Below, piece by piece: positions 13,101 to 21,759 of a DNA stretch of 64,000 nucleotides. The notes beneath the pieces are model-generated. The model did not search any database. It worked only from the letters and a program-made list of their open reading frames with translations, and had not been told where the DNA came from. The translations under genes were made by a program, and so were the position numbers. The stretch comes from Rhyzopertha dominica (lineage: Eukaryota > Arthropoda > Insecta > Coleoptera > Bostrichidae): assembly GCA_025024175.1 (NCBI GenBank), contig QCXZ01000041.1, positions 23,741,786 through 23,805,785 of the forward strand. The letters run 5' to 3'. Positions within the stretch are counted from its first letter, which is position 1. Each line of letters begins with the position of its first letter.

Positions 13101-16100
13101 TTCTTCGATCGACTCGCAAGAATTGAAGATTCAACCTCAATTTCATTTATTGGTTGCAAAACTTGCTTAGTAAATCTGTACATTACTTCAAACGGCAGGT
13201 ATTGGGTCATATCTATCACTCAGTAGGATAGGTAGGTTTGTAGATAGGAGGGTGTCATCTTGACAGTTGTAAGCACAGAAAAATAAAACAACCAGAATAA
13301 GCACTCTGGGTGTGAGGGAGGGTCCGCGCAGTTTCAATCCGCCATGTTTTGTGGATACTGACCAAGGAGGAAGAATAGCAGGAGGGAGCGCGGCCGTAAG
13401 CCCAGTGTAAAATATTTTGACTTTGACTTTTGCGTCTGCTGTTATGGAGCACCTAATATAAATATCATTTTCTCCTGTCATCTGTGAAACATTCATGTGG
13501 GAAATTTGGGTAGATATGGTATTTTTTTTTATTGAAATATCATGGTCATGTTAAGTTGCCGCGGCTGTGAGGTTCATGCCACCCGGTTGGCCGGCTCACA
13601 TATCGCGGCCGCCCTTGGACGTCGGCAGGGCTTCGGACTATTGTAGTAACATATCTTGGGCCTCTTGTGGGTACGAGTTTCCTCTTCATCGTAATCCCCC
13701 AGATTACGAATTAGGGGGTTTTTGTGGACGTCCGCTTTGTGGAATGCCTTGGCTGCTGCTTCTCGGATGAATTCCTGGATCGTGGGAACTTCTAGATCTC
13801 TGTGTATCTGAGAATTCCTAACGTACCAGGGAGCGTCGACGGCCATGCGGAGAACCTTGTTCTGGATAACCTGGAGACGTTTGATGTGTGTAGCGGATGC
13901 GTAACCCCATGTAGCACATCCGTATGTCATCATCGGGTAAGATATTTTGCACCACGCCAGACACCTTTTATTACTCTGTTACGACTTGCGCAGTCGGGAT
14001 TCTCTACAAACCGCTGGCACACGACGCTTGTTTTCAGATTCGAATGATGCCAACTTAAAACAATCTCTAAAAAATAAATTAGAAATGGGTTTCCTTTGAG
14101 AACAAACCATTTAGATATGGCTTTTATCGTCATGCAAGGGTATGTTATGATCGCCGGGGTGCTTTTCAACAAGGCCGTAATCGTCGCGAAACACCTTTTA
14201 TTGCCCTAAACCTCGTAGCGCGCGCGACCAGTTTTTCAAACCGACGCTCCCTCCTGTTATTCTTCCTCTCCTTGATACTGACAAGTGTCAACCGTTTACC
14301 GCAGTCACAGAAAAATAAAACAACCAGAATAAGCACTCTGGGTGCGAGGAAGGGTCCGCGCAATTTCAATCCGCCATGTTTTGTGAATACTGACATACCT
14401 GACAAATGTCAAACGCTCACCGCCGCCGCCGTTTAGACATAGGCCCCGTTGCACAAAGCGTGGTTAACCAAACCCCCTGGTTAACACGCGGTCAACGGGC
14501 AGTTGTCATGGAAACGGTTCTTTTTAAGCGTTCTTCATTGGTGCTGCCTATGGTAACGGCTGGTTAACCGCGTGTTAACCAGGGGGTCTGGTTAACCACG
14601 CTTTGTGCAACGGGCCCTTTGAGTTTTTTATGTCTTTATCACTTATGGGTGGTTGTTATAATTTATAATAATGCCGCAATGTAGTGTTGGCAGACGTGTT
14701 TGTGCTGTAATGCAGTGCAACACTATACGTAGATATGCTGGAAAAGACTACGTTTTTTAGCTTTCCAAAGGATGTTCAGAGGTTTGCTGTTGCGGGTGAT
14801 AGTTTTGCTTAATTTGACTGAATATTTAAAACAGCTAAACAGTGAGCAACAGCGTGTGGTGGCGATAACCTAATGGAATATGTGGAAAATTTTAATTTGT
14901 GGTACCTATAGAGTGTGCAGTTAACGTTTTGAAGATAAAATCTTTCTAAATGATTTACTGCAGTCATATGAACAGTTAATGTTGACATTTTAACAGTGCC
15001 TATAGATAACACAACAGATGCGCAAAAGAAACTCCTGACAGAAGTGTAAAGCAACCGTCGTGTAAATGCAGCTTTATATCCTGACAAAATGGCGGCCGGG
15101 AGACAAAAAAGTATAGGGTGTTGGCAGAAGTGCTTATTCTGGTTAGGTAATGGATAGGTATTCTGTGGTTGTAAGTATGCGAATAAAACTTTCAAAAGAT
15201 TATTTGTGTTCGTTTTTTAAAGAACGGAACTCAACACTTAATATCATCAGACCTCGATATTACATTTGTAAGGCTATCATTACATTTGGGAAAGTTGGTT
15301 GTATCAAAAATTAATTTAAACGATTCCTCGGCAGGTACAATTCTATCTTTCCCGCAATCCTCGCATCCTCTATAAGATGAAGTTCTTGAACTGCACCACC
15401 TCTTTTATAACCTCGAGCTATTCTATTCACAAAATTTTGTACAAGCCTCATTAATTTCATCATTGGTTTTTGTCGTATCTGTTAAAAATACAAACAGAGA
15501 ATTATTTTCCCGATAAGCTTCTAGTCGCCCCAGAATTCTGCATACAGCATGTCTATTGAGGCAAATAAGTTTCAATCTTTAACTTTTTTTTCCCTCTGAT
15601 CACAACTTTTTCTGCATATCCGTCATCGTGATGGCTTTTTCTTCTTCGCATACTCTGATTTTCATCTTTGTATTGGGTATCGGTTTCCTCATTTGCCTTC
15701 ATCTAGTAATCGTCAAAAAATCTAAAAGCGATTTTAAAAGATCGACTGCCGTGCGAAGTTCAATAGTTGGATTTTGTAAAGATATACTGACATCATTGAT
15801 TCGATCCAGTATGGCAGCCCAAAATATTGTCACTAAGGCATGTTCTTTTTCCCAAGTCCTTTAATTTGGACATTGGAAGTCGAGATGAGATATACGGACA
15901 AGGTGTTTGTTTACATTTTAAACAGCATATTCTTAACAGTTTGTACTGACATTGTGTAGAAATGTGTTTGTTTTTTTTATTTTATCCATATGAAGTATAT
16001 GATAATGTTATAAATATACATTTAGGTTTATTTAAATATGTTATTTTCCATCTGACTTCATTTTAATGCATAGGTATAGTATATCAAATAAAATTGTGTG

Positions 16101-17134
16101 TACCGTGATTATTTTATCTATTTCATAGCTGGTTTAGTTTAAACCGCATTAAGGTCTTTTAGTTTATTTCTTATTTCGGGTATAAATTCGACAGTGCGAG
16201 ATTCATTGCCCCATCTCTCTCTTCGCCATGGTTTCGAATTAATGTTTATACTTTATAAACATATCTAGCACTCTCGTATCAATATTAATAAGTTTTGAAA
16301 CACAAAGCACAGTACAATTTTCAAAATTAAATTCATTTACGGTCGCAAAACTCACAAATCGGAATTACACATCAAGCATTTTAAGTTTTGTTTATCCTAA
16401 AATACACTGCGTAATAAGGCGTCCGTATTATTAATTCTACTACTGGATACTAGATGGTTCTGTTCTGCAAGTATGAATGAAGTCCCTAGATAGATAAAGT
16501 ACCGCAAGGAAATTTAAATATTTATAAAGGAGATGGGAGAGAGAACTAAACTATCAAACCTGACATTGAGGATTAGAGAACTGGCAGATGCAGTGTTCTT
16601 TTACTTATCCCTACGTAACTGGCATCCCGTTTGATGCATCAGAACCTTTATATCTAACAGTTTTATAATCCTTAATGTTAAATTTGGTTGGTGTGATTCC
16701 CTGTTCCATCTCCTGTTAAAATTTTACCCTAAAATGGCGGACAATTGCGGTACCACCAGCGTATCCACCACTGACTTTCCCAGGTTTAGCTGTGTATACT
16801 ATTTAAATACTTACAGCAATTTAATAAAGGGAGCTGCACCATCTCGGTAAACTGCAGTGAAGCCACATACCGTAACAGCTGGAAATGGGAAGTTCCATAT
16901 GGGATAAGCAGCATTTGCTATTACCGTTACGATACGTCTAGCCTGATACTCTTGCAGTTGTAGATATATTAAATAGATGCAAAATATTGTACTGAAAGTA
17001 CACAAACATATCCATAAAGAAGCGTTGAATTTCTTATAGTACGTGTTGCTATAAATATAACGAAAGCCGTGTAAGCTTGTTGTTTCACAAAAATTTCTAA
17101 AAGACTTTTTTGTGCTTCTGAGAAAAGAATACAT
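3964..17134 (-). CDS. Gene A: pickpocket-like DEG/ENaC channel subunit, exons 1-2 only
   Basis: This is the 5' part of a gene for a DEG/ENaC cation-channel subunit, a trimeric plasma-membrane channel with two transmembrane segments. Exon 1 is 16815-17134 and exon 2 is 3964-4132. Exon 1 encodes the cytosolic N terminus with the family's His-Gly gating motif (TTSLHGFRYIY), TM1 and the post-TM1 signature FPAVTVCGF. Exon 2 encodes the start of the extracellular domain (HGIN, HGTDHGWVDIEV, GYDTNGLMKN). I chose the ATG at 17134 because it aligns with the starts of B and C; an in-frame ATG 12 codons upstream (17170) is possible. Exon 1 ends in phase 2 with donor GTAAGT; exon 2 is followed by a GC donor. 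Intron 1 is 12.7 kb and full of transposons. Exons 3-9 are not found at lower coordinates, so they lie beyond the window or the copy is truncated. Confidence 0.85.
4550..4779 (+). repeat. 5' LTR of the compact Gypsy element
   Basis: Begins TGTAAC and ends GTTATA, an imperfect terminal inverted repeat. It is nearly identical to 7391-7625. An AATAAA polyadenylation signal lies near the end (about 4751-4756). Confidence 0.9.
4940..5807 (+). pseudogene. Gag of the compact Gypsy element, frameshifted
   Basis: The capsid/nucleocapsid polyprotein starts at an ATG at 4940 (MDRPQPANVV). It is open to about 5259, where an apparent 4-nt duplication in a GAATGAAT run shifts the frame; reading then resumes to 5807. 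A CCHC zinc knuckle, CDFCKAFGHVQDNC, lies near 5627-5670. The break separates the capsid region from its second half, so no intact Gag is made without frameshifting. The break could be a programmed frameshift, but the duplicated bases look like a mutation. Confidence 0.8.
5800..6561 (+). pseudogene. Second zinc knuckle, protease and truncated start of RT (Gypsy)
   Basis: A CCHC-like motif CYGCGNPGYVKSQC (Tyr replaces the usual His) is followed by an aspartic-protease segment with the catalytic-type motif LLDTAAACTI (about 5992-6020). Later come LLGIDFI and the spacer preceding RT (ATPFADHSIK). The frame then leaves family similarity and stops, which marks the left edge of the internal pol deletion. 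It overlaps the preceding frame by a few bases, as in a gag-pol frameshift arrangement. Confidence 0.8.
6522..7217 (+). pseudogene. RNase H fragment joined to integrase C terminus (Gypsy)
   Basis: The frame opens with an RNase H segment (GASLMQG, VEYVSRLLTQEERNYS) and switches at about codon 48-50 to the integrase tail (FGRELRTPADV, DRAKHYADLRRQPV, FKPGDLVLV, PRRDDPYVI). The integrase catalytic DDE core and zinc domain are absent. The junction shows a single large deletion that kept the frame open. Not a functional enzyme. Confidence 0.8.
7391..7625 (+). repeat. 3' LTR of the compact Gypsy element
   Basis: Starts TGTAAC just after the polypurine tract (7380-7390) and ends GTTATA. It differs from the 5' LTR mainly by a short block near 7470-7485. 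Confidence 0.9.
7823..7976. mobile_element. Palindromic MITE, GGCCCGTTTGCACAA ends
   Basis: The unit of about 154 bp is an inverted repeat over nearly its whole length. It starts GGCCCGTTTGCACAAACG and ends in the imperfect complement CGTTTGTGCAACCGGC. It lies within the LINE C-terminal coding remnant. A related but distinct element lies at 14442-14617. Confidence 0.7.
9640..9790 (-). pseudogene. PHD-finger-like ORF1 remnant of the LINE
   Basis: One minus-strand frame reads CSGLKKSELKLI, then EGTKLQWFCEKCNFVGTN, preceded by FSGICENSVHY. This spacing of Cys/His pairs resembles the PHD-type finger found in ORF1 of several CR1-like LINEs. A stop precedes the CSG. It is followed downstream by a hydrophilic, coiled-coil-like segment (9480-9640). 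Confidence 0.5.
9950..10304 (-). pseudogene. hAT transposase C-terminal dimerisation domain, remnant
   Basis: The minus strand encodes TNATGECYF, then LKLMKNYLCSSMSQNRLNSL and SIMSIENDVLEDVNIQDLW. This is the pattern of the hAT C-terminal (hATC) dimerisation region of ZBED/DUF4371-type transposases. One stop lies after CYF. The reading stops at the edge of the next Gypsy LTR (10305), and another hAT-like piece on the same strand begins beyond the far LTR (15240). This suggests one transposase gene split by that insertion. Confidence 0.65.
10441..10740 (+). pseudogene. Gag N-terminal remnant of the second Gypsy
   Basis: An ATG just after the primer-binding site opens a frame (MDIAAVEKLLSGLLTKQREE) rich in Glu, Gln and Lys, with coiled-coil character. 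This is typical of insect Gypsy gag starts. It ends at 10740, where the sequence shifts frame; later gag pieces (LTTEEQLVC-like, about 10950) are in other frames. Confidence 0.6.
12130..12760 (+). pseudogene. Integrase remnant of the second Gypsy
   Basis: Broken plus-strand frames give the integrase DDE-core landmarks: YNYLVMVDTY, a DNGTQFS block (about 12456-12478), then NGIEHLFAPPYLRMDA (about 12510-12555) and VDTFKRAHFKLN (12562-12597). Several stops and frame changes separate them. The order and spacing match the Ty3/Gypsy integrase core, so this part is confidently retrotransposon-derived and inactive. Confidence 0.7.
13574..13975 (-). mobile_element. Jockey-clade LINE ORF2 C-terminal fragment
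   Basis: The minus strand encodes MMTYGCATWGYASATHIKRL, then QVIQNKVLRMAVDAPWYVRN and HRDLEVPTIQEFIREAAAKA. This is the conserved thumb and C-terminal region of insect Jockey-like LINEs. Only this terminal part is present, as expected from 5' truncation during insertion. It lies inside the THAP-type transposon. Confidence 0.8.
14037..14170. repeat. Inverted copy of the region upstream of gene A
   Basis: This stretch is the reverse complement, with few differences, of about 17478-17612 upstream of gene A exon 1. Shared words include AGCACCCCGGCGATCATAAC and GGGTTTCCTTTGAGAACAAA (each reversed in the other copy). The two copies flank exon 1 of gene A in opposite orientation. Confidence 0.8.
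14308..14396 (+). repeat. Direct repeat of transposon left end
   Basis: An 89-bp copy of 13274-13362 with few differences, beginning CACAGAAAAATAAAACAACC and running to the CCGCCATGTTTTGTG word. Two direct copies of the same element end suggest a nested or rearranged insertion. Confidence 0.8.
14442..14617. mobile_element. Palindromic MITE, GGCCCCGTTGCACAAAG ends
   Basis: The 176-bp unit has long inverted ends, GGCCCCGTTGCACAAAGCGT and its complement, with repeated GGTTAACC words. The arms can pair over roughly 50 bp each. Non-coding. The ends resemble those of the element at 7823-7976 but the interiors differ. Confidence 0.75.
14671..14795 (+). pseudogene. THAP zinc-finger remnant
   Basis: From an ATG at 14671 the frame reads MPQCSVGRRVCAVMQCNTIR, then RYAGK. 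After a one-base frame change it continues FSFPKDVQR. The Cys-x4-Cys pair followed by an F-x-FPKD box is the start of a THAP DNA-binding domain. A stop interrupts the original frame. The second half with the Cys-x2-His pair is not recognisable. Confidence 0.55.
15240..15900 (-). pseudogene. hAT (DUF4371-type) transposase remnant
   Basis: The minus strand has blocks such as LGKEHALVTIFWAAILDRIN, then DVSISLQNPTIELRTAVDLL and KSLLDFL. These resemble the middle of ZBED/DUF4371 hAT transposases, with further broken frames toward 15240. The piece ends where the Gypsy 3' LTR begins, and a matching C-terminal domain starts on its other side (10304). I cannot place every block, so part may come from another element. 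Confidence 0.55.
15900..16810. other. Intron 1 of gene A, no recognised feature
   Basis: AT-rich sequence between the hAT remnant and exon 1 of gene A. I see no coding motif or terminal repeat. Confidence 0.5.
16815..17134 (-). CDS. Gene A exon 1 (N terminus and TM1)
   Basis: Encodes MYSFLRSTKKSF, the His-Gly gating motif region TTSLHGFRYIY, a hydrophobic TM1 (ASLWICLCTFSTIFCIYLIY) and the signature FPFPAVTVCGF. It ends ATTAAATTGCT|GTAAGT in phase 2. It aligns codon by codon with exon 1 of gene C and slightly less closely with gene B. Confidence 0.88.
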
Positions 17135-17439
17135 CTTCGATACAATTATACGGTCGTAAAATAATGCCATTGACTGTTTTTACATCAAGTAGAGGATCAA
17201 TCCCAACAGCAACCTTTACATTACAAATAGGATTTAATTAAAACTCCATTAGAAAGTAATTAAATTGTTTTTAGCATTAAGGGATTTAAGTAAATGTGTC
17301 TGTCTTCATTGATATTTAATTGCAGGAAATAAAATTATACTGTCGTCGCTGCTATCAATCAATTTCATATATTTTATACATTTTATAAATTAGTGCCTAC
17401 CTATTAAAACATTTTCCGAAAGTGAGCGACATGATTTTG

Positions 17440-17620
17440 TCCTCCAAAAGCTGTCCCAAGTTGTACAACAATTAGTAAAAACAGCACCCCGGCGATCATA
17501 ACATACCCTTGCATGACGGTAAAACGCCATATCTAAATGTTTTGTTCTCAAAGGAAACCCATTTCTAATTTATTTTTTAGAGATTATTTTAAGTTGGCAT
17601 CATTTGAATCTGAAAAAATC
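17440..17620 (-). other. Upstream region of gene A shared with gene C
   Basis: Words such as GTAAAAACAGCACC, followed by GGTAAAAC and ATATCTAAAT or TATGTCTAAAT, are shared with 54860-54955, the equivalent distance upstream of gene C. Similarity in C stops where a Penelope-like element begins. It is probably duplicated 5' flank and could include promoter or 5' UTR sequence; no core promoter motif is clear. Confidence 0.5.
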
Positions 17621-18446
17621 TCCAGATGCGAAAATCTAACGAGCACCCATTTACCTCCTCATTTTATTACAAACCTACGGCTACGTGCATCGCGAGCAAG
17701 GGGAGAACAACAAAACTTATTGCTTAACCTAGAAGTATCGACAGTACACTGTTTTTATTCTTGTCATTTGGAGAAGAATATACTGTACCACTCCTCGTAA
17801 AATCCCCGAAAACTCCCGTTTAACAAATATACATTACTATTATTAAAAGCGTCACAGACAATGCTACCAGATCTCCTGTTTTAACAGATCTACGGTTCTT
17901 ACGCTTAATATATATACTGTTCTGCTGTATTCACGCTAAAATGTTCTGTTTGACAATTTTCAGCAGCAACCATCAATACAAATTGGAATTACTTATGTAT
18001 TTCCTTCAATGCAGTATTAACATTTGGCGCATTAATAATAGTGGTAAATTCCGAACGTATCAATAAATAATAGGTTTACTATCCCACTGATATGGCAACT
18101 CTATTGCAGTATNGTAATATATTGCAAGTGGCCATACCCAGGAATAAAGTTACTGGATTGGGGAAATACCGCATTTAGATCGTCATTTTGGCGGTACACG
18201 TGAGCAGAGTTCAAAACTACTACTATCCGAATCCAAGATAATCAATAGTGTTTCAAAGTAACTAAACTAAAATTTATATGGATCTTGCATAAAACACTTT
18301 TCAAGTTACAATAGTTAAAATTATGGGATTTGTGGACAATTCGCTAATATTTTAAATTTTATCTATGTAATTAATTAATAAAAGTTATGAAATAAGTAAT
18401 AAATTAAAAAAAATAAAAAGTATTAAATAGGAGTTCCGCTCAACAT

Positions 18447-19548
18447 CAGTGGCGGCTCCTGCCATGAGGCAGATGAGGCAGTGCTTCACCAGAAAAAAAT
18501 ATGTAAGTGCAAAAAAAATTTTGCAATGTTATTCATCATTTTATTTTATATTTTCTATGTTTAGAACTTTAGCGCGATCTGTTTTGGTTCGTAGAAATGT
18601 TCTATGGTTCTACTGTCGACCGCGCTTTTATTGCCCCCTCCGTCGCTCGCATCCACTTTGTTTTGCACGAACTTCAGCTGAGGCAGGATTGACGCGTAAG
18701 ATCCCGTGCAATGCATGGGCGGCTAGTGGCAGTGGGAACCTCTTGTCTAAAAACCCGTTTGAATAATGCGCTACACAAGACCAACAACTGAGGCTAGCCT
18801 ATTTGTTTCAAATAAAAGCGAGAAGAATATTCGTCATACTACCGTATAAACGGGGAGTGGGAAAGAGGTAACCGTAAGTGTCCGTTTCTCTTACCTCGAG
18901 GAATAAAGATAGAGAATTGCTATGGTTTTGCTATGTGCTCAAGACGTAGGTAAAATCTGTTTCACTCCCGACAGCGCAAAGATTTGTCTGGGGGATTTTC
19001 GTTGTGTACAGCGCAGCGGTCCGTTTATCGCGCCTAGATTAATGTGAAAATGAATTAAAAACGGATAGGCTACAAGCAAAGTAGTTTTGTTCTTATCGAC
19101 ATTCAAAACAAATTCGCTAGCTTAGTGATTAGTGTCTCAAGTCTCAAGTGAGTGCAGTGTATTCTGCAGCCGACGTTTAGTAATCGACAGTCAGGGCTCA
19201 GAAAAGCAGATCATTTTGAATCGAAACGCAGAATAAGGTAACATAGGTTAGAAAATGGCAGGACCTAGTAGCAGGATGGACGACGATTTTGAAAGTATTA
19301 GGACTACTTGCGATATCGTGGATTTTTTGATAAATAGGAGACATTTTGATCAGCTTAACTATGATGATAAATTAGAGAGTGCTCTACACCTCCGCGTAGT
19401 TCTTGCTGGACAATTGTGTAAGATATTATTCAATTGACAAAGTAGAGTTCTCCNAGGAAGTTCNCATACCTTAGCTAGGTTTGGGTTAGGTTAGGTTTCA
19501 TTTGATAAGGTTTGCATCACCAGTTTTAAAAGTCACGAGCCGCCACTG
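18447..19548. mobile_element. Short hAT-like DNA transposon
   Basis: Ends are CAGTGGCGGCTC at 18447 and the exact complement GAGCCGCCACTG at 19537-19548. Flanking 8-mers CTCAACAT and CCTAACAT match at 6 of 8 positions, consistent with an aged 8-bp hAT duplication. The element is 1102 bp and lacks a recognisable transposase core, so it is non-autonomous or internally deleted. It lies between genes A and B. Confidence 0.8.
19255..19437 (+). CDS. Small ORF inside the hAT-like element, unknown
   Basis: A 60-codon frame from an ATG (MAGPSSRMDDDFESIRTTCD) reads through an acidic, leucine-containing segment and stops at 19437. It could be the 5' coding end left when the transposase was deleted, or chance. 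I do not recognise a domain. Confidence 0.3.
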   Translation: MAGPSSRMDDDFESIRTTCDIVDFLINRRHFDQLNYDDKLESALHLRVVLAGQLCKILFN

Positions 19549-20319
19549 CCTAACATGCAAAAACTATAACTTCGGACAGCATTAGCGGTGCCAGGGAGCT
19601 CCGTCATTTACGAACGGAGTTTTTTTTTGCAATGAGGCGAATAAAAACCTTGTCGAGGACAACTTATGCTGCAAATGCCGCGTACCTTTGCTACATGTAG
19701 AAAATGATATAATGAAGAAGACAATTACTTTTGAAACGGTCTAAAAGAGGTTCGGTGAAAAGAAAAACAGAAAATTGAAACTTCATTAACAAATTGAAGT
19801 TTTATATAAATATAGTTTCGTCGAACAGTCAGACTTTCAACTTTACTGCAGAGTTTTTATGAGGATAGTTAGTTTTCCAGTCGCAGCGTGATATGCTAAA
19901 ACCTTTTACCTATATGTATGTTTCGATATAAAACAGAAATATTTTCCCATTTTACTGGACCACGTTAGACTAACCGGCATGCACATATAGATAGGAGACT
20001 AACTAGTTAAGAAGTTGTTGCCCCTGGCAGGGCTGGCCCGAGGGCGGTGCGAATGCACAAGGCCCCTCACTTAAAGACCTCGCGGTGTCGTTGACTAATT
20101 TTAAAAAGCCTAAATATAATAACAGAAATATAAAACATGGCGCAATCAAGACCAGTAAAGAGGGCTGAAGTCTACTTAAAGNTTGGAGAAAGGTATCTAA
20201 GATAACCCCAAAAGCACGTGGTACGTGGTGACTGTCCAAATTCATAAAACTATCATTAAATTTCGATCTGCATGCTTGTAGGCACAAAATGCATCAGTTG
20301 AATTGAAATTTTGAAAGAC

Positions 20320-20740
20320 CACATTCAGACCTCTAGTTGGTAGCCACTTGTGAACAGGATGCTGAAGAATCAAAACAATTGTCAATTTTACGGAACATAA
20401 TTGGGACAGAGGCAGCCAGAATTATGTCAACATTCGTAATCCCAGAAAATGAAGTAAACAAACATAAATATATGGTTAATCTTGTTGAAAAATATGTTAA
20501 TCCCAGGATAAATGTTTTGAAAGGTTCAGTTTCTTAATGAGGACGCAAGGAGAAGATACTTTCTAATAAGAAGCTGTAACTACACTATCACTGAGAATAC
20601 AAAGTACTAAGGGACAAAATTGTCATGGGTATAAGGGATATCAAAACACGAGAAGCTCTACTGATAGTGGACAACCTGACATTAGAAAAAGCGATATACG
20701 ATGCAGGACCAGCGAACAGAGCAAGATGCTGAAGGCCAAA
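20320..20740 (+). pseudogene. Retrotransposon gag remnant
   Basis: Frames give EESKQLSILRNIIGTEAARI, then VEKYVNPRINV, and downstream in another frame LRDKIVMGIRDIKTREALL and LTLEKAIYDA. This order is that of the gag core found in many insect Gypsy/BEL elements (Y-NPR-N, LRD-IV-GI, LTL-KA). At least one frameshift near 20530 breaks it. No LTRs are seen beside it. Confidence 0.65.
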
Positions 20741-21406
20741 TAACGAATCACACTATACCTTAATTAAGTGTTATATCAGCTAACTTAATCCAAATTTCAG
20801 ACCTTTGTTTGTGATAGCTGTACTTTTAGGCTACTTGAAAACATCTCATATATATTACCGTGACCCAGGCCTTACTCCACGAATCGTTCGGATTTCTGTA
20901 CGCTTTGAAAACCCTCTTCGAACGTTGTTCCCTCGCAAACAAAGTAATTACAACTTTGAAAAACATTTTCGGATAAACCCTTTTTTGACATTTTTTGCCT
21001 TTCAATGTACTAGAAAGAGTTTTAATATCTACCAGAGACATGCACTTTCCTTCTTCAGATCGGATATGAATTCATTACTTTTTACATAAAATATATTTTC
21101 CTTTCGGCACATAAGTACCAAATAAAAGATATCTAATCATATAAGGTATATTTTTTTGTTTATTATTAAGAGAAAGATAGTTTTTAACATTGTAGCAGAA
21201 ATTGGGTCAAGTCTATCGTTACTTACTGACAGGTAGGACTTTCAACTGATAATCGGTATTGTAATACGAAATAAGGCGTAATCCGATTACATACATATCA
21301 CTACTAATTAGGTTCATACACCAAACATACATACTCGTACACAGTTACATAATTTCACAAAGCCTTAGTATAAATAACAAACGTATTACGATATAATAAT
21401 GTAAGC

Positions 21407-21412
21407 TTTATT
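21407..21412 (-). promoter_or_regulatory. Candidate polyadenylation signal of gene B
   Basis: AATAAA on the minus strand, 127 nt past the gene B stop codon. Gene C has one at almost the same distance (128 nt), which supports both. Confidence 0.5.
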
Positions 21413-21538
21413 TTCCACACTGTAGATTACATGGTATACCTATAGTGTAAAAGCAAATGTTTAAACAAGATATAACAAATAGTTAATCACGTGCTTGAAG
21501 GAAAACATTTTTTACTAACATGAAGTAAGAGTGTTAAG

Positions 21539-21759
21539 TTAAAACTTTTGAGCATTAACGTAGGGTGACACAAAAATTGTTTTCTTGTTTGAAGGTTCTT
21601 TTCTTGGTTTGCCAAGACTTCGTTCATTTACGTACACCTTAGATTTGTGTTTGCGTCTTGGGCGCTTTTTGAAAAAACCCTTGCATATCACATAAACTAT
21701 TTCAGCAATGCTTAATATAGAGCCTCCCAAGCATAACCCAANAATACCTCCAGTGGAAG
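21539..21759 (-). CDS. Gene B last exon (TM2 and C terminus)
   Basis: Entered in phase 1 after acceptor TTGCTTAG. It encodes STGGIXGLCLGGSILSIAEI, completing TM2 with the Gly-x-Ser filter, then a basic cytosolic tail (FFKKRPRRKHKSK) to a stop at 21539-21541. The tail is longer than in gene C, and its last 25 residues do not align with C or D. Confidence 0.88.

Larger units (their letters stand above)
13274..15167. mobile_element. THAP-type DNA transposon remnant with 8-bp target duplication
   Basis: GTTGTAAG occurs at 13266-13273 and again at 15168-15175. Between them, the left end CACAGAAAAATAAAAC and the inverted right end (minus strand CACAGAATACC) share the inner block ACCAGAATAAGCACT. 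An 8-bp duplication with such ends, plus a THAP-like coding remnant inside (14671-14795), suggests a P-element-like or hAT-like transposon. It is inserted in the Gypsy 3' LTR, whose sequence continues on both sides. A second copy of the left end occurs internally (14308-14396), and a LINE end and a MITE lie inside, so the structure is compound. Confidence 0.65.
10305..15236 (+). mobile_element. Degenerate Ty3/Gypsy element with a nested insertion in its 3' LTR
   Basis: The 5' LTR is 10305-10425, followed by a primer-binding-like TGGCGACAAGGAT. The 3' LTR begins near 13200 and is split at 13273, resuming at 15168-15236. Both LTR ends read AAAGAACGGAA(T/C)(C/T)CAACA. Internal remnants are a gag start (10441-10740), protease/RT fragments (about 11330-11950) and integrase (12130-12760). 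Frameshifts and stops occur throughout. It appears to have landed in a hAT transposase on the other strand. Precise target duplication not seen. Confidence 0.75.

Noticed and set aside
15628..15864. Plus-strand 78-codon open frame with hydrophobic start
   Set aside because: It is the antisense of a hAT transposase-like reading on the minus strand.
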